Origin: Cryptomeria japonica
Lineage: Eukaryota; Streptophyta; Pinopsida; Cupressales; Cupressaceae
Length of the DNA stretch: 60,000 nucleotides
Assembly (NCBI RefSeq): GCF_030272615.1
Contig: NC_081411.1
Span: 830,510,160 to 830,570,159, forward strand
Direction of reading: 5' to 3'
Below, one piece after another: positions 12,651 through 24,306 of the stretch (positions are counted from its first letter, which is position 1; the number at the start of each line of letters is the position of its first letter). Below the pieces are notes generated by a model. That model worked only from the letters and a program-made list of their open reading frames with translations. It was not told the DNA's origin and did no database searches. Both the position numbers and the translations under genes were made by a program.

Positions 12651-14509
12651 TTTAAATTTTGTTGTCATCTATGCTAACTTGGAGCCCATTTCCATAAACA
12701 TCATGCTTGATTTCTCCCTACTCATGCTTGTTTTTCTTAACAAACTTGTTAACAGAGTAGCCAAATTTGGTGAAGAATCAATCATAGTCAAAGATAAAGA
12801 GAGAAAAATGGTACACTATAATTTCAAGAATATAATGATGGTTGCCTATTTTGTGGACATAATTTTGTGGAGAGTGTAGAATAAGGGTTGTGCACCACAA
12901 AATTTTCACAATTTACATCCTAATTTCAACTAAAAGAGGGTGGAAAACTAAAACTAGTGAATCTAATCAAAATTTCAGCCCTTTTCCTATTTGGATTGTG
13001 CCTAGATTTATTGCATTCACCCCTCTTTCAATGTTTTTCTCTCGTAGGTAAGATTAGTGGTTTTATTATCTTAATTGGTAAAATTGGAACTTTTCCTCAC
13101 CATTAAAACTATCATACTCACATCACATTCTTTTCTTGTTGAATGTATGGCTTCATGTGCAATGATGATAACTTCTACAATCAATGACCCTAGGGAAAAC
13201 CCAATTTTCTCAACTGAAATGATCTTTGAAATTATTCCTTTAAGTTTTTTTTCCATGACTTTGGCAACAATCTTGTACATCATATTACAGAGGTAGATTG
13301 GTCTAAAATCCCCCATTTCCTAAGCATCTTTCTTCTTCAAAATCAAAGATAGGAAGGTATGGTCAATGGATCCCAATATTGTAGCCTTTTTCTTAGATTC
13401 CTTAACCACCTTTTCTAGGTTAGATCCAACAATATCCCCATATCTCTAGAAGAAACAAGAAATAAATCCATCTAGGCCTGGAGACTTATTTGGGCATAGC
13501 TGGAACAAAGTGACTGTGCTTTCCAGTCTTCTATTTTGTTCATTTGAGATGATAATGGGGATTCAACCAATTATTTTCTCCTTATCTATTGCATTATCCT
13601 CTATTTTTTGTTTAATAAGTCTTCATAGAATTGGAATGCCTCCCAATATACTTCTTCTTCTATTTGTGTTATGCTCCCATCCCCTCTTTTCATTGCAACA
13701 ATTTTATTCCTGCATGTGTTAGCTACTAACATCCTATGGAAAAACTTTATGTTTCTATCTCCCTCTTTTAACCATATCTCCCTAGATTTTTTTTGCTAGA
13801 AGCATTCTTCCCTAGCCAAGATCTATGTTAGCTCCTATTTTATCTTATTCTCTATCTCAAAATCATCTTTACTCATTCCTTTCTCTAAGACTTCTTCATT
13901 AATCTAGGGTAATTCATTCTCAGTTCTTTATTTTTCTACAAATATATTTTTAAAGTTTGAATTATTCCAATCTTTCACTTTGTGTTTGATATGCTACAAC
14001 TTTTCGCATATCCTATACCTCCATGTATGGTTCTCCATATTTACCTCATCCCACCAAACTTTAACTAAATCCTTCAATCCTTCATCCCTAAACCACATAT
14101 TTTCAATCTTAAATGGCCACCTTATTGAAGGTTTGTTTGGGACAATTTGAAGCTACACAAGAAAGTGATTTGAACCTATATATGGGAGAATGTCAACTTC
14201 ATGTGCTACTAATAGGTTCTCCCAATCCCTGCCAATTAGGAAGAGATCAAATCTTTCAGCTATGCCTGTAAACCCATTCCTTTTGTTAGTCCATGTGTAA
14301 ATTCCATTTTTTTGTACTATGTCTCTTATATGATTTGATTATATGAAGTTCTGGAAATCCAGTTAAACCTAAGTGAGTTGTGATATCCCTCCCCTTTTCC
14401 ATGTTGTTCACCATATCATTAAAACCCCTTGCCAGAATAATCCTTTCCCCTACCAAACTTTGAATCTTTCTTGATAAGTAGGCCCACACCACTTTTTTAC
14501 TCATAGTTG

Positions 14510-15300
14510 TGACATAATCAAGGTAGGGAGATCCAATGAAGGACATCCCCGTTGTGCATCCCATAACACAAAACATCATGCAAGATACTGACAACTGGTA
14601 ACATAACTCAAGTTCTAATTGATAAATAGGTAAAGAGCAACTTAACCAGTAGAAGCAACACATGATATAACTAGTAAATAGATAAATCAATCACCATAAC
14701 CATTTAATGAATTACATAAGCCTTTAGTGGCTACACACGCTGGACCGTAGCCCAGGATTACAAAAAAATCCATACAACACAAATCTAAGATCCAAAGATC
14801 TTTTGCTCGACAAATAAGCCTTCGGTAATAGTCTACACTATTCTACACTAATCCAGACTCCAGTCCCCCTGGACCAAAATCTCTCTGGAAACTACATTTT
14901 CTCTTGATCTCTTCTTCCTTCGATCTCTATCCTCCAAAATGAATCTCTAATATTTCCCTTTATACCATCCACAAGCAATAACAACTCGATGAAGTCAGCC
15001 AAAGACCAACTAGTTCATGATAAAATATGTAAACGATAACATTTCGGCCCAAATCACCAAGAACATCTTCAAATGCATAAAACTACGCGTGGTCCTCTGG
15101 GAACATCGGACAAGGCCCAAAACAACATTGTTCAACTATTTGCAAGTTATGGAAACCAACCACAATCCAATTCATCTTCACTCCATACACTGCAAAATAA
15201 ATCGGTAAGAACATACCAATACCAAGCCAATACTAGAATCGATGTCTCACTAGGATCAAATCCAAGTGCTAGTTTGAACTACTTCGGTGCTCCTGCATCA
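14510..15300 (-). repeat. 3' LTR of the 1.9 kb non-autonomous element
   Basis: 791 bp; in plus orientation it starts TGACATAATC and ends TGCATCA. It carries a minus-strand TATA box (TATAAAGG at 14957-14964). The sequence immediately upstream on the minus strand (right of 15300) is only weakly purine-rich, so the polypurine tract is degenerate. Confidence 0.85.
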
Positions 15301-15645
15301 GACTCTTGGGGTTAATTGAAAAGTGATTCCCTTCACTTGATCTGATTCAACAATCTATTAGTAGGTACTTGCAACTGCCTCAAGGGTTCAATGGTCTAAC
15401 TACGGATTCAGGTTGCCTCTCCTCGATGAATCTATCGGTCCACCCTATAGCCTACCTCATTTTAGTGATCTGTTCAAATCTCCACCCACTAACTACCTCA
15501 AGATAAAGCTCTAGGTTTGGTGGTCTACTTGCAAGCCTTGCACTGTCTCATGTTCGATAATCTAAACAAGTCCACAAGCTGCCTCAACTTCCTTTCCAAC
15601 CAACCAGTACATAACCTGGTCTTCTTCGATCAATAGGTTCACAAA

Positions 15646-15662
15646 CCAGCTTTGATGCCAAT
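15646..15662 (-). other. Primer-binding site of the 1.9 kb element
   Basis: On the minus strand it reads ATTGGCATCAAAGCTGG directly after the LTR end. It differs by two bases from the start of the initiator-Met-tRNA-type site TGGTATCAGAGC. Confidence 0.65.
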
Positions 15663-16444
15663 TAACACAATCAAGGTAGGGAGATCCAATGAAGGACATC
15701 CCCACCTTACAGCCCATAACACAAAACAGCATGCAAGATATCAGTAACCGGTAACACAACACAAGATCTAACCGATAAACCGGTAAAGTGCAACTTAACA
15801 GGTAGAAGCAACACACAAAATAACCAATAAATAGATAAATCAATCACCATAACCATTTACTGAATTACATGAGCCTTTAGTGGCTACACACACTGGACCG
15901 CAGCCTAGGATTACAAAACAATCCATACAACACAAATCTAAGATCTGGAGATCTTTTGCTCAACAAATAAGCCTCTAGTAAGAGTCTGCACTGATTTGGA
16001 CTTTAGTCCTCCTAGACTAGAATCTCTTTGGAAACTAAATCTTCGCTTGATCTCTTCTTCTTCTGATCTCTATGCTCCAAAATGAATCTCTAAGATTTCC
16101 CTTTATACCATCTGCAAGCAATAACAACTCAATCAAGTCGGCCAAAGACCAACTAGTTCATGATTAAAATGTGTAAATGATAACATGTTGGCCCAAATCA
16201 CCAAGAACATCTTCAAATGCATAAAACTACATGTGGTCATCTGGGAACATCAGACAAGGCCCAAAACAACATCGCTCAATGATCCACAAGTTATGGAAAC
16301 CACCCGCAACCCGATTCATCTTCGCTCCATACACTGCAAAACCAACAGGTAAGAACATACCAATACCAGGCCAATACCAGAATCAATGTCTCACCAGGAT
16401 CAAATCCAAGTGCCATTTTGAACTACTCTGGTGCTCTTGCATCA
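15663..16444 (-). repeat. 5' LTR of the 1.9 kb non-autonomous element
   Basis: 782 bp, aligned end to end with 14510-15300 with many substitutions. Its inner end reads TAACACAATC where the partner has TGACATAATC, so the terminal TG is mutated to TA. A minus-strand TATA box lies at 16100-16107. Confidence 0.85.
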
Positions 16445-16797
16445 AGTTGCCACTAGGTCATATAATTAAATAGTTATCTCTATTTTGAAGATTAGCAACC
16501 TCCATCATTTTCCAACATTGGCTTTCCTCAATCATCTTCACTTCCAACATTACAGGGTTCCACAAGATTACAAGACCCCTTGAAGCTCTAATAGTTGCAA
16601 CAAAGCATCCCTTCCACTACCTCCAATTTTCATTATCTTCTCACATTCCTCCTTACTCCACTTAGTTTCTTGTAACAACACTAATTTATCTTTAATTTGG
16701 ACCTTATTGCCCCTAGAGAAGGAGGATCTCCTTCCCAAATCTAATCTTCCTTTGGCCTTTTGTATTGCCAACAATATCTAGTTTTTTTCTTATTAGA

Positions 16798-17826
16798 TCA
16801 CTTTGGTCCCCTTTTCCCTTTTAGCTTGATGTTAGGTTTTTCGATATAAGGTTGAGTTTGTTCAATGGTTTTTTCTACCATAATCTCACCTTCCTCTTCT
16901 TCATACTCACTTTCCTCATCTAATGTTGAATCCTTCTCTTCCAACTCTCCAACAACAATTCCTTCAGAACCGTTAGACTTGAAGTCCTCCTCCATTTCAT
17001 TCATCAAACTGAAGCCTTTATCTAGAAATTCCTCTAGGTCCCTATTTAGAGCTTCTCCTTGTGGAATTTTTTTGCCTTTCTTCTTATTCTCTTCCTCCCC
17101 ATTCATAATACTCTTCTCCTATAAATTTTTCTCACAAATCTGATTTTTTCCCATCTCCCTACTCCTTTGGCTCATTCACAAACTTCCTTCTACCTCTTTG
17201 TCTGGATGGGGATAGCTACCTAAGTTCAGGGAATGGTCATTCCTTTCCCACACTCCAAGTGGATCCACAATTAGTTTATATGTGCTATCCTTTAGTTATT
17301 TCCCAATCTCCCCTATTGGCCCATGATTGATATTGCCATCTATTCATCTGCCCCTATTTTCATTCTTTTCTATTTTTTTAGAATGGAATTCTCTAGTCTA
17401 TTGTTACTCTAAGTATCTCTAGATTTTTGGGCACATTCTACCAAAATATGCCCCTTCAAGCCACATTTAGAGCATATCACTAGGCCATCTTCCCTTTCTA
17501 TCCTCTATCTCCACACACCAAATTCAAAGTGTGGTTCTACCAAGCTTGGAATAGGTGGATATGGTACAATAATTGCATAGATTCTAGTGTAGATCCTAAA
17601 CTTCATGTTTTCTAGCCTCTCATCCATTTTGATAAAGGATCCCAACTTTCCCCAATCTCCCTTATTATGCCTTCATCCCAGTACTTTGTAGGATGGTTGT
17701 AAAGTCTTAGCTAGACTAGCATTGCATCAATCTTCTCTTTCCAAGGGTCAAAATTAGGAAAGTAATGAAATGTTTTTTTGAGTAGATTTAAAACAAATTT
17801 ATCAATGATAAAAACCAAACATGCTA
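16798..17826 (-). pseudogene. LINE ORF1 remnant (DUF4283-like plus zinc knuckle)
   Basis: The minus strand from about 17826 encodes the DUF4283-like RNA-binding core typical of plant LINE ORF1 (NFDPWKEKIDAMLVWLRLYN, then PTKYW). A CCHC knuckle CSKCGLKGHILVEC follows at about 17433-17474. The C-terminal third (16798-17106) is a charged tail rich in Glu and Lys. In-frame stops lie between the blocks. In family members this protein binds LINE RNA and forms the ribonucleoprotein used for target-primed reverse transcription. Confidence 0.65.
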
Positions 17827-17852
17827 GAAATTCCAATAGATATTAGTAAGAG

Positions 17853-17872
17853 GTTTCACGTCAGGTTCACCA
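17853..17872 (-). other. Primer-binding-like site of unusual type
   Basis: On the minus strand it reads TGGTGAACCTGACGTGAAAC. The same core follows the LTRs at 33256, 51482 and 59619. It lies 5 bp inside the LTR at 17878-19156. Confidence 0.55.
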
Positions 17873-17877
17873 AAATA

Positions 17878-19156
17878 TGCACAAGAAAATTGGTTAGAAT
17901 CATCAACCAAAAAACAATTGAACGCATACAACAAGGTCATCAAAGGAAGTAAAATAAACTAAATAAAATTAAACTAAATTTACTCTATTTGACGAAGGCC
18001 TCGCTGCTCCTTCTTTCTTCTCTAATTATGTTGGTATGTTGGCTCAATCCATTATGCATTCAAATGAAGCAAGGGAAAAAGTGTGATAGGAAAGAATACT
18101 TGAAGATATGAAAATGATAGCAGAAGTAAGAATATTTGCATATGTCAAGTGTTTGGCATTGTTTAATAAGAGGAAAATGACTCGAATTTATAGAGGAAGA
18201 AGTTTAGAATGAACAACTGTGATCGAAAAATGATCAATGACTCATGTTAGTCATGAAGAAGAGTTAAGTGGATGTAAATGGGAAACTTTCATTTTCAAAC
18301 AAAAAGCAAAAAGAGAAGCTTTTATTTTCAAACAAATAGCAAAAAGAGAAATTTTTCATAAATGAAAAGTGAAGTAAGGTGCTTTCTTGGAAGATGGAAA
18401 AGTTAAGTGAAGAAAGGAAATGAGGTGGAAATTAATAATTATTAATTATTAATTTTTTCTCATTTCCAAATTAGCCAATTAAATAAATAAATTATTTAAT
18501 TGTGAACTTAGGATAAGAGGAATAAATGAATAAATTCATTTACCTAGGAAGAAATGTTAATAAAGATGACATGAAGAAATTGATGAAATGATTATAGGAT
18601 TCCAACCCCAATATTGAATTAGGCCCTCATTATGTCAGAAATAAAATGACTGATTGACAATACTGACAAAATTGATGACAATTGACAAGGAAAAATGATC
18701 AAAAAGACCATAATCCAAAGGTGTTTTGATAAAATGAGGAAATTGATAATGATGGTAATGCCAAGATGATTGAACACAATAAAGGCAAATAAGATGTCAA
18801 AATGATTAATTATGACATTACAATTGATTTAAATTGATAATATTAATTGACGGGAGATTGATGGAAATTGATTAAAGATAATCGAAAAGGAATTGATAAA
18901 AAGATTGAAGAGATTGATAATTAATGACTGATTAATTATCAATAAAGGTTGATTTAGGATCAAATGATAAAATTGTCAATAATGATGATTTAGGGCCAAA
19001 TATGATTGAACAGGTTTGTTAGGGTTGGAAAGGAATCAGGTAGAATAGGAAGAATGACCCAATGTCCACATATGATGAAAGTAAAATGTGACATAGAATA
19101 AATGTTAAAAATTAGGGTTTAGCAATGTAGGCATAAACCAATTTTTAGTGTCTATG
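17878..19156 (-). repeat. Minus-strand LTR related to the 31945-41741 element
   Basis: The left end (TGCACAAGAAAATTGG, then AATCATCAA) and the right end (CCAATTTTTAGTGTCTATG) match the reverse complement of both ends of the 1.3 kb LTRs at 31945 and 40403. The interior has the same TTAATTAAATAAAT-rich style and similar length. A primer-like site lies at its left, then LINE sequence begins, so only LTR plus PBS remain. It has clearly diverged from the other LTRs. Confidence 0.6.
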
Positions 19157-21276
19157 GTGTAATTGTTGAATGTGACTAGATCTTGATGTTGAATGTCTTG
19201 TGGCAAGAAAACACAACAAACAATGAAGACACAATGCGAGAAGATGTTCCATCAAAATAGGGTGGCCCACTACTCTAAACATGTTTGGTCGTGTTTTGGG
19301 GTATTTGGTGGCTATACATGTGACATTTCACTCATTAATGAGACCTACTAGTTTGTAGAGGTTACGCTCTACATGTTTTTAAACTTCACATGGATACTAT
19401 GGGAGACTGATGTCAGTATAACACATCGACACCAGGTGATAAGGGACTTTCATCCAAAACCATAATATTTTATATAGTGAACCAGAACAAAATACTGCTT
19501 GGGTCATTCCCTCTCACAAGATGGGAGATAGGCCCTCTAAAAGACAATAACAATTTCTGTTACACCCAAGGTCCAATGAAAGGCGAGGGCAGATGATACT
19601 TTTGTTATCACCTTTAGGGTTCTAATCTAAACACAAGCATGCCAAAAGCATAAGATACTTCAATCAAGTTAATTAATGCTCAACAAACAAAGAAAAATAT
19701 CAATGCAAATATATTAGTCTAATTAAGATAGGAAAAGAAATGCAAAGACACAAACTAAAATTACCCTTGCAACAAATGATTAGTAGTTTTTAATAAATTA
19801 TCCCCACCTGCAAGAACACTCGTTACGTTAATTTTAGAAAATCAAAATCAAAATGTGAAAAAGGGGGCCTTTGACAATACATTTTTGCCTTTTAAATAGT
19901 TGCACCACTTTGTTAGTCCAAGCAACGAATTAGGATAAAACTAAATCCAAATGCAAAATTAAACCTAAATGGGAAAATAAAAACTAAATGTAGAAAACTA
20001 GATGCAATTATACCTAACACAGACGCATAAAGACCTAAATATGAAATATGCAACCTACAAAATTATAATAATCCACATATACAATATAAAATGATACAAA
20101 TGTGGAAAGAAATGATGCAGACACGAAAATCAAATGTAGAAGCGGAATTAAAATGGAGAAGTGAAAAAATGACACAGACGTGGAAATAAAATGCAAACGT
20201 GTAAATAAAATGCAGATGTGGAAAGATTTAATACAACGCAGAAATAAAACACAAAGTGGGAATAAAACTCAGACACATAAATATGATGCAAAAGTGGAAA
20301 GATTCGACACAGAAGTGAAAAGATGATGCAAATGTGGAAAACACCTAAAACCTATAAAACAAAGGATCAGACAAGAATGCAGACGTGCAAAGATGATTTG
20401 TAAACACAATTTTATCTATAATTTTCGCTGATCTGACCTACAAGTTGACAAAAAAGACTACATAACCAAATAAATGTTAGAAACTAAGGGACAAGAGTCC
20501 CATCGGGCATACTAGAATGTGTGAGGTGACAAATGATGATGACAAACTCTTACAAAACCACAAAGATCCAACCACAAATAATCCTAGTCCTACAATAAAA
20601 CATTCACCATACACCAATGAAGAAACCTAAGAACATGCAAATCAACAAATGGAACAATAATACCATTCACATGCCAAGTAGGGTTTGATCTATATTGATC
20701 TTGTTGGATATATTTTCTCTCATATTTTGTATGTGCACAAGAGCTCAATAAAGAATGGATTGTGGTTATAAATTTGCTTCATCGTAAGAAAGCTTGATTG
20801 CATAAAGTACCGATTAGGGTTGATAATGATGAGAGTATTCTCTTATATACAAGACACTTTAGAAAATAGAGGCATAGGATTAAGAGGTGAGAAGATAAAT
20901 GGTTTGCTAGGATTAAAGGGTACGTAGAAGAAATAATAAAATAATGAAGGGGGTAGGTAGAGGAAAATTAAGAGATAAATGACATGTGTCATAGAGGAAA
21001 AAGATAATGAATTAATCAAATAAATAAAGATTTATTTAATTGATTGAAGAAGTGGAACCAATTAAATAAATAAAATATTTATTTAATTTAGGGAAATATA
21101 ATTTAAATACATACAAATATTTATTTAAATGAGGAAAGGGATAGAAGAGGCTAAATGAATTGATTAAATAAATAAAGATTTATTTAATTAATAGAAGGCT
21201 TAGGACAAAATAATCAAATAAATAAAATATTTATTTAATTAAGCTAGGACAATTTTAGGTGTCTACAGATACTATT
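19157..21276 (+). other. Non-coding stretch ending in a probable LTR
   Basis: No coding region is supported. The right end reads TTTTAGGTGTCTACA up to 21267, followed 9 bp later by a primer-binding site, so at least the last part is probably a 5' LTR. I could not fix its left end. The segment 21000-21245 contains repeated AAATAAATATTTATTTAATT palindromic blocks. Confidence 0.45.
20110..20400. repeat. Degenerate tandem repeat of about 20 bp
   Basis: A unit like GATGCAGACGTGGAAATAAA recurs about a dozen times with substitutions and small indels (AATGCAAACGTGTAAATAAA, GATGCAAAAGTGGAAAGA and similar). It lies inside the presumed LTR region. Confidence 0.6.
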
Positions 21277-21459
21277 TGGTATTAGAGCCAATGCACATCT
21301 ATTAATATGGGCATTGTAGGCACTACCTTTAGCATTCAATAAAATCATAATAATATTTTTATCCTTACCCTACTTCCCTATGCAACAAAATGCTTGGGGA
21401 AACCTTTATCAAATCTTCCAATGTCCAAGCCATTATTTTTAAAATTAAATGCAATCATT
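21277..21459 (+). mobile_element. Leader of the outermost host LTR element (left part)
   Basis: TGGTATTAGAGCC at 21277-21289 is a one-mismatch initiator-Met-tRNA primer site, 9 bp after an LTR-like end. The following leader matches 12479-12650. It is interrupted at 21459 by the element 21460-46745 and resumes at 46746, where ATTATATTTTAAATTTATGG continues the similarity to 12650 onward. Confidence 0.6.
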
Positions 21460-22596
21460 TGTTGGCATCATGGTGGGCATGATGAAGTTTGAGGTACTTA
21501 AGAAGTTGTCATTGATGGCAATACCGGTTTTAATATCACCATAGCCGATCAGAAAAGGATCATATTGGATCAGTAAGGAATATGGTACTAAAAGCATCGA
21601 ACGGTGAGCAGAGACTGGTTTACTAGAAGCAACTGGTAGTTGAGCTCAGTAAAGCAGGTTCACCAATATAAAGAAAACAACCGGTAGAAGATCACAATGG
21701 TGAAATTTAGATCTGATCAATTTAGAAAGTGTTAGTTGAAGTCGGAGTGTTTGCTACAGAACCGACGAGACTTGTGGCATGAACAAATAGTCCCACCGGT
21801 ATAATCGGCAAGATTTGAGGAACAAACAGATTGGTGCATAGAATGATTTTTTGAGTTTGAGTCTTGGAGGGTAAGTTTGCACCAAGATTGAAGACAACTA
21901 TATAAATGTTTTTCATCTTTCATTTGAAGAGTTGATGGAGTTGTTAGTGAATTGAGGTTGAAAAATAGAGTAAGGTGAAGAACAAGCCAAGTACAGAAGG
22001 GTTCCTCATGAATTGATGAAGTCATCATCGAGAAGAGATTGAAGAAGATAGAGAACGGATCTATTCGACAAAAGGGTGTCATCATCAGATAAATGATTTA
22101 TTTCTCTCTAATAATTGCAATAGATTAAATCCCTTAATAGGGTGAACCTTAACCAGTTCTATTTGTAAAATCCCCTAACAAGGTCACTCCATAGAGGAAT
22201 TGTAAAAACCTTTTGCAAGGTGAATCCTAATAGATTCCAAGGTATTCTTAACATGATACCAATCATCTTTAATAGGATGATGTTCTCAGAAGGAACAAGA
22301 TTGTAAGCTCTTAATTGGGCACTCTTTTTCACTGCAATAAAAGTGATTGTGGGTTATCCCCGCCATTATTTTCTCCCTCTAATCGAGGGTTTCCACATAT
22401 AATTTCTAGTGTTATGTGATATTTACTTGATGCATGTAAATCTACTTCCTTCAATGTTCTTGTCTTCATGATTAATGCAATGTTTAAAGTTAATTTGAAA
22501 ATGGTAGTTGCAAACTGGTTCGCTTGAAAGTTTAATTATATATAAACTATTTTTACTGATTCACCCCCACTCTTAGTCACCAGTTAATATCTAAAA
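21460..22596 (+). repeat. 5' LTR of the 21460-46745 element
   Basis: Starts TGTTGGCATC and ends near AATATCTAAAA. From about 21535 it aligns with 45690-46745 at roughly 85 percent by eye. The first 75 bp are not matched in the 3' LTR. Confidence 0.65.
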
Positions 22597-22597
22597 A

Positions 22598-23980
22598 ATG
22601 GTATCAAATATTTGGTCCTATGAAGGAAAAGTGTAACAGCTTGAGGAAAAGAACATGGAGGAATACCAGTATCAAAAGCAACTTGATGAAGCTAATGAGA
22701 TGATTTCTCAGCTGAAGGAGAGACTAAAAATATCACTTGCTAAAAGGAAGGAACTCGCTCTACAACTTAATGAGAGTCGGGATATCATAGATCAATCTTC
22801 TGATCAGAGTGGATTTGAAGAAGCAGAAGAGGCACTCTCAGAGTTGATGGAAAAGAACAAGAAGTAGGTTGAATAAATTACAAATCTAAAAAGAGAGCAT
22901 GAAAGTCAAGCCCTGAGAATGACTGAAATACTAGAAGCCAGTAGGATAGAAAAAGAAAGAAAGATAAATGCAGATGAAGCACTATCAAAAGTTGAAAGAG
23001 CCAAAAGGCTTGCTAAAGAAGCCCTAAGAGAGAATGATGCAATCATCATTGAAAAGGATGAAGAAATTTGAATCCTTACTCAAGAGAATACAATTATGTA
23101 TGAGCATATGCATGGCAAAACAAAGGAAAATAAGAAGATGATGAAGGATATTGAACTACTCAAAAATGAGTTGAAAGTTGCAGATGAGAGAAATGAAAAG
23201 ATGATAAATTTAATGAAGTCTCTAAGAAGATAGATGAACAATTAAAAGCTTAGATGAGAACAAAGGAGACAACCGGTCTTGGTTACTCTGGTACAGGTCC
23301 AAAGGAACTGGAGAATCATCTAATCCCAAGAGGATGATAGATGATAAAAGGAACAAATCAAGAATGAAAGGTATGAAGTTTTCTAAATCATCTTGTAATT
23401 ATTGTGGTAAACCAGGTCATAAGTCTGATGTCTGTAGAAATAAATCGGTCAGTAACAAGAAGCCATTCACCTTTGATGGTTATTGTTATAACTATCACAA
23501 GTATGGACACACTGTTTATGAGTGTAGACCTCGATCAAGTAGCATGTTTAGTAGAAGAAGCTTTAATGGATATTGCTTTATGTGCAATAAATATGGACAC
23601 AAAGCTGAAGAATGCATGTTCAATAAAAATGCATCAATGCCACATGTTCTACTCATGGAAACTTTGGTCATGTTGCAGTGAATTGTAGGATGAGAATGGG
23701 TCAAAGAAACAATGTAGGACCATGGAAGACAACTGGTATGGCATGTTTCAACTATCATAAGATTGGTCATTTGGCCAAAGAGTGCAGGAACCGGTCTGAA
23801 GATAGGAACCAGTTTGGTAAGAAGAAAGGGTCAAATGATTTGAAAGGAAAGAAGACAGTTGAAGAAGTGAAGAATGAAATGAAAAGGATGTGGACTAAGA
23901 AGGAAGAAATCAAAGAAGAAGAGAAGCAGTCTGAAACTATGTCATCATCCACCAATGATGATAGTTCCTCTTCAAACTAA
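22598..23980 (+). pseudogene. Gag-like protein with coiled coil and five zinc knuckles
   Basis: The first half (22598-23270) encodes a long Glu/Lys-rich heptad-like coiled coil with several stops and frameshifts. The second half (23334-23980) has five CCHC-type knuckles: CNYCGKPGHKSDVC (about 23394), CYNYHKYGHTVYEC (about 23482), CFMCNKYGHKAEEC (about 23575), one read across a frameshift near 23655, and CFNYHKIGHLAKEC (about 23744). Three of the five have the second Cys replaced (Tyr, Tyr, His). A Lys/Glu then Ser-rich tail ends at TAA. Zinc knuckles imply RNA packaging; the multi-knuckle array resembles copia-type gag proteins I recall from conifers. No protease follows. Confidence 0.65.
22599..22616 (+). 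other. Primer-binding-like site
   Basis: TGGTATCAAATATTTGG directly follows the LTR and matches the first eight bases of the initiator-Met-tRNA-type site. The same bases overlap an ATG at 22598 that is in frame with the gag-like ORF. Confidence 0.5.
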
Positions 23981-24306
23981 GAAAACCAATGCTCAAGGGG
24001 AGCACTTATTGAAAAATCATGGCTGATTCCCTAGAACCAAAGTGAGGCAACTCTTATTTGCATTACTTAGATGCAGAAAAGTTGGCATATTGTTTGTAAC
24101 TCTTCATCGGTTGTATTTTTACTGGCAAGGAAGTGACACCAGTAAACTATAAGTTATTACCGTTTGAGATTGTACAACTTAACCATTGTATAAGGGCACC
24201 AAACAACTTATCAAATAAATAAGGAAATGAAAGCTCATTTTGTCTATCTTGCTATTTGTGCATTCGTGAGCTCCTAGTACAATCAAAGGTTTTCTAAACC
24301 TCTCAA
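23981..24306 (+). other. Spacer between gag-like ORF and unknown ORF
   Basis: About 325 bp with no open frame or motif that I recognise. This is where protease/polymerase genes would begin in an autonomous element; none is present. Confidence 0.4.

Larger units (their letters stand above)
14510..16444 (-). mobile_element. Complete non-autonomous LTR retrotransposon (TRIM/LARD-like), 1935 bp
   Basis: Two direct copies (14510-15300 and 15663-16444) flank only 362 bp of internal sequence with no coding capacity. The insertion is bounded by the 5-bp target duplication AGTTG (14505-14509 and 16445-16449), and outside it the LINE endonuclease sequence continues. A primer site reading ATTGGCATCAAAGCTGG on the minus strand lies at 15646-15662, next to the right LTR, so the element is oriented minus. 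With no gag or pol it must have been mobilised by enzymes supplied in trans. The LTRs are longer than in classic TRIMs. Confidence 0.88.
13070..16774 (-). pseudogene. LINE ORF2 remnant (endonuclease and N-terminal RT)
   Basis: Two parts flank an inserted LTR element. The right part (16450-16774) has the endonuclease motif LLQETK at 16661-16672. The left part resumes at 14504 with VVWAYLSRKIQ, GFND (about 14416-14427), and a block corresponding to the plant-LINE sequence that follows YTWTNKRNG. It continues to the RT-side motifs PGLDGF (13465-13482) and DFRPIYLCNMMYKIVAKV (about 13262-13316). Family knowledge says this protein nicks the target and copies LINE RNA. Here there are many stops, and the polymerase palm with FADD is absent. 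Confidence 0.75.
13060..17830 (-). mobile_element. Degenerate plant LINE (L1-type), interrupted by an LTR element
   Basis: Reading leftwards on the minus strand, the order is ORF1 with a CCHC knuckle, AP-type endonuclease, then the start of reverse transcriptase: the arrangement of plant L1-like LINEs. The element is cut at 14510-16444 by a short LTR retrotransposon. The RT stops after its first motifs near 13100, so the catalytic FADD region and the 3' end are missing. That is unusual, since LINEs are normally truncated at the 5' end. The right end abuts an LTR/PBS at 17853. No poly-A tail or target duplication was found. Confidence 0.8.

Noticed and set aside
12634-12879. 81-codon plus-strand frame after the primer-like site
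   Set aside because: No domain and position in the leader; possible old gag remnant, but unsupported.
14286-14690. Single 134-codon minus-strand protein
   Set aside because: It fuses LTR sequence (right of 14510) with LINE endonuclease sequence across the insertion border; not a real gene.
21732-22085. Minus-strand 117-codon open frame, repeated at 45881-46234
   Set aside because: Its repetition reflects the two LTR copies; no domain and antisense to the element.
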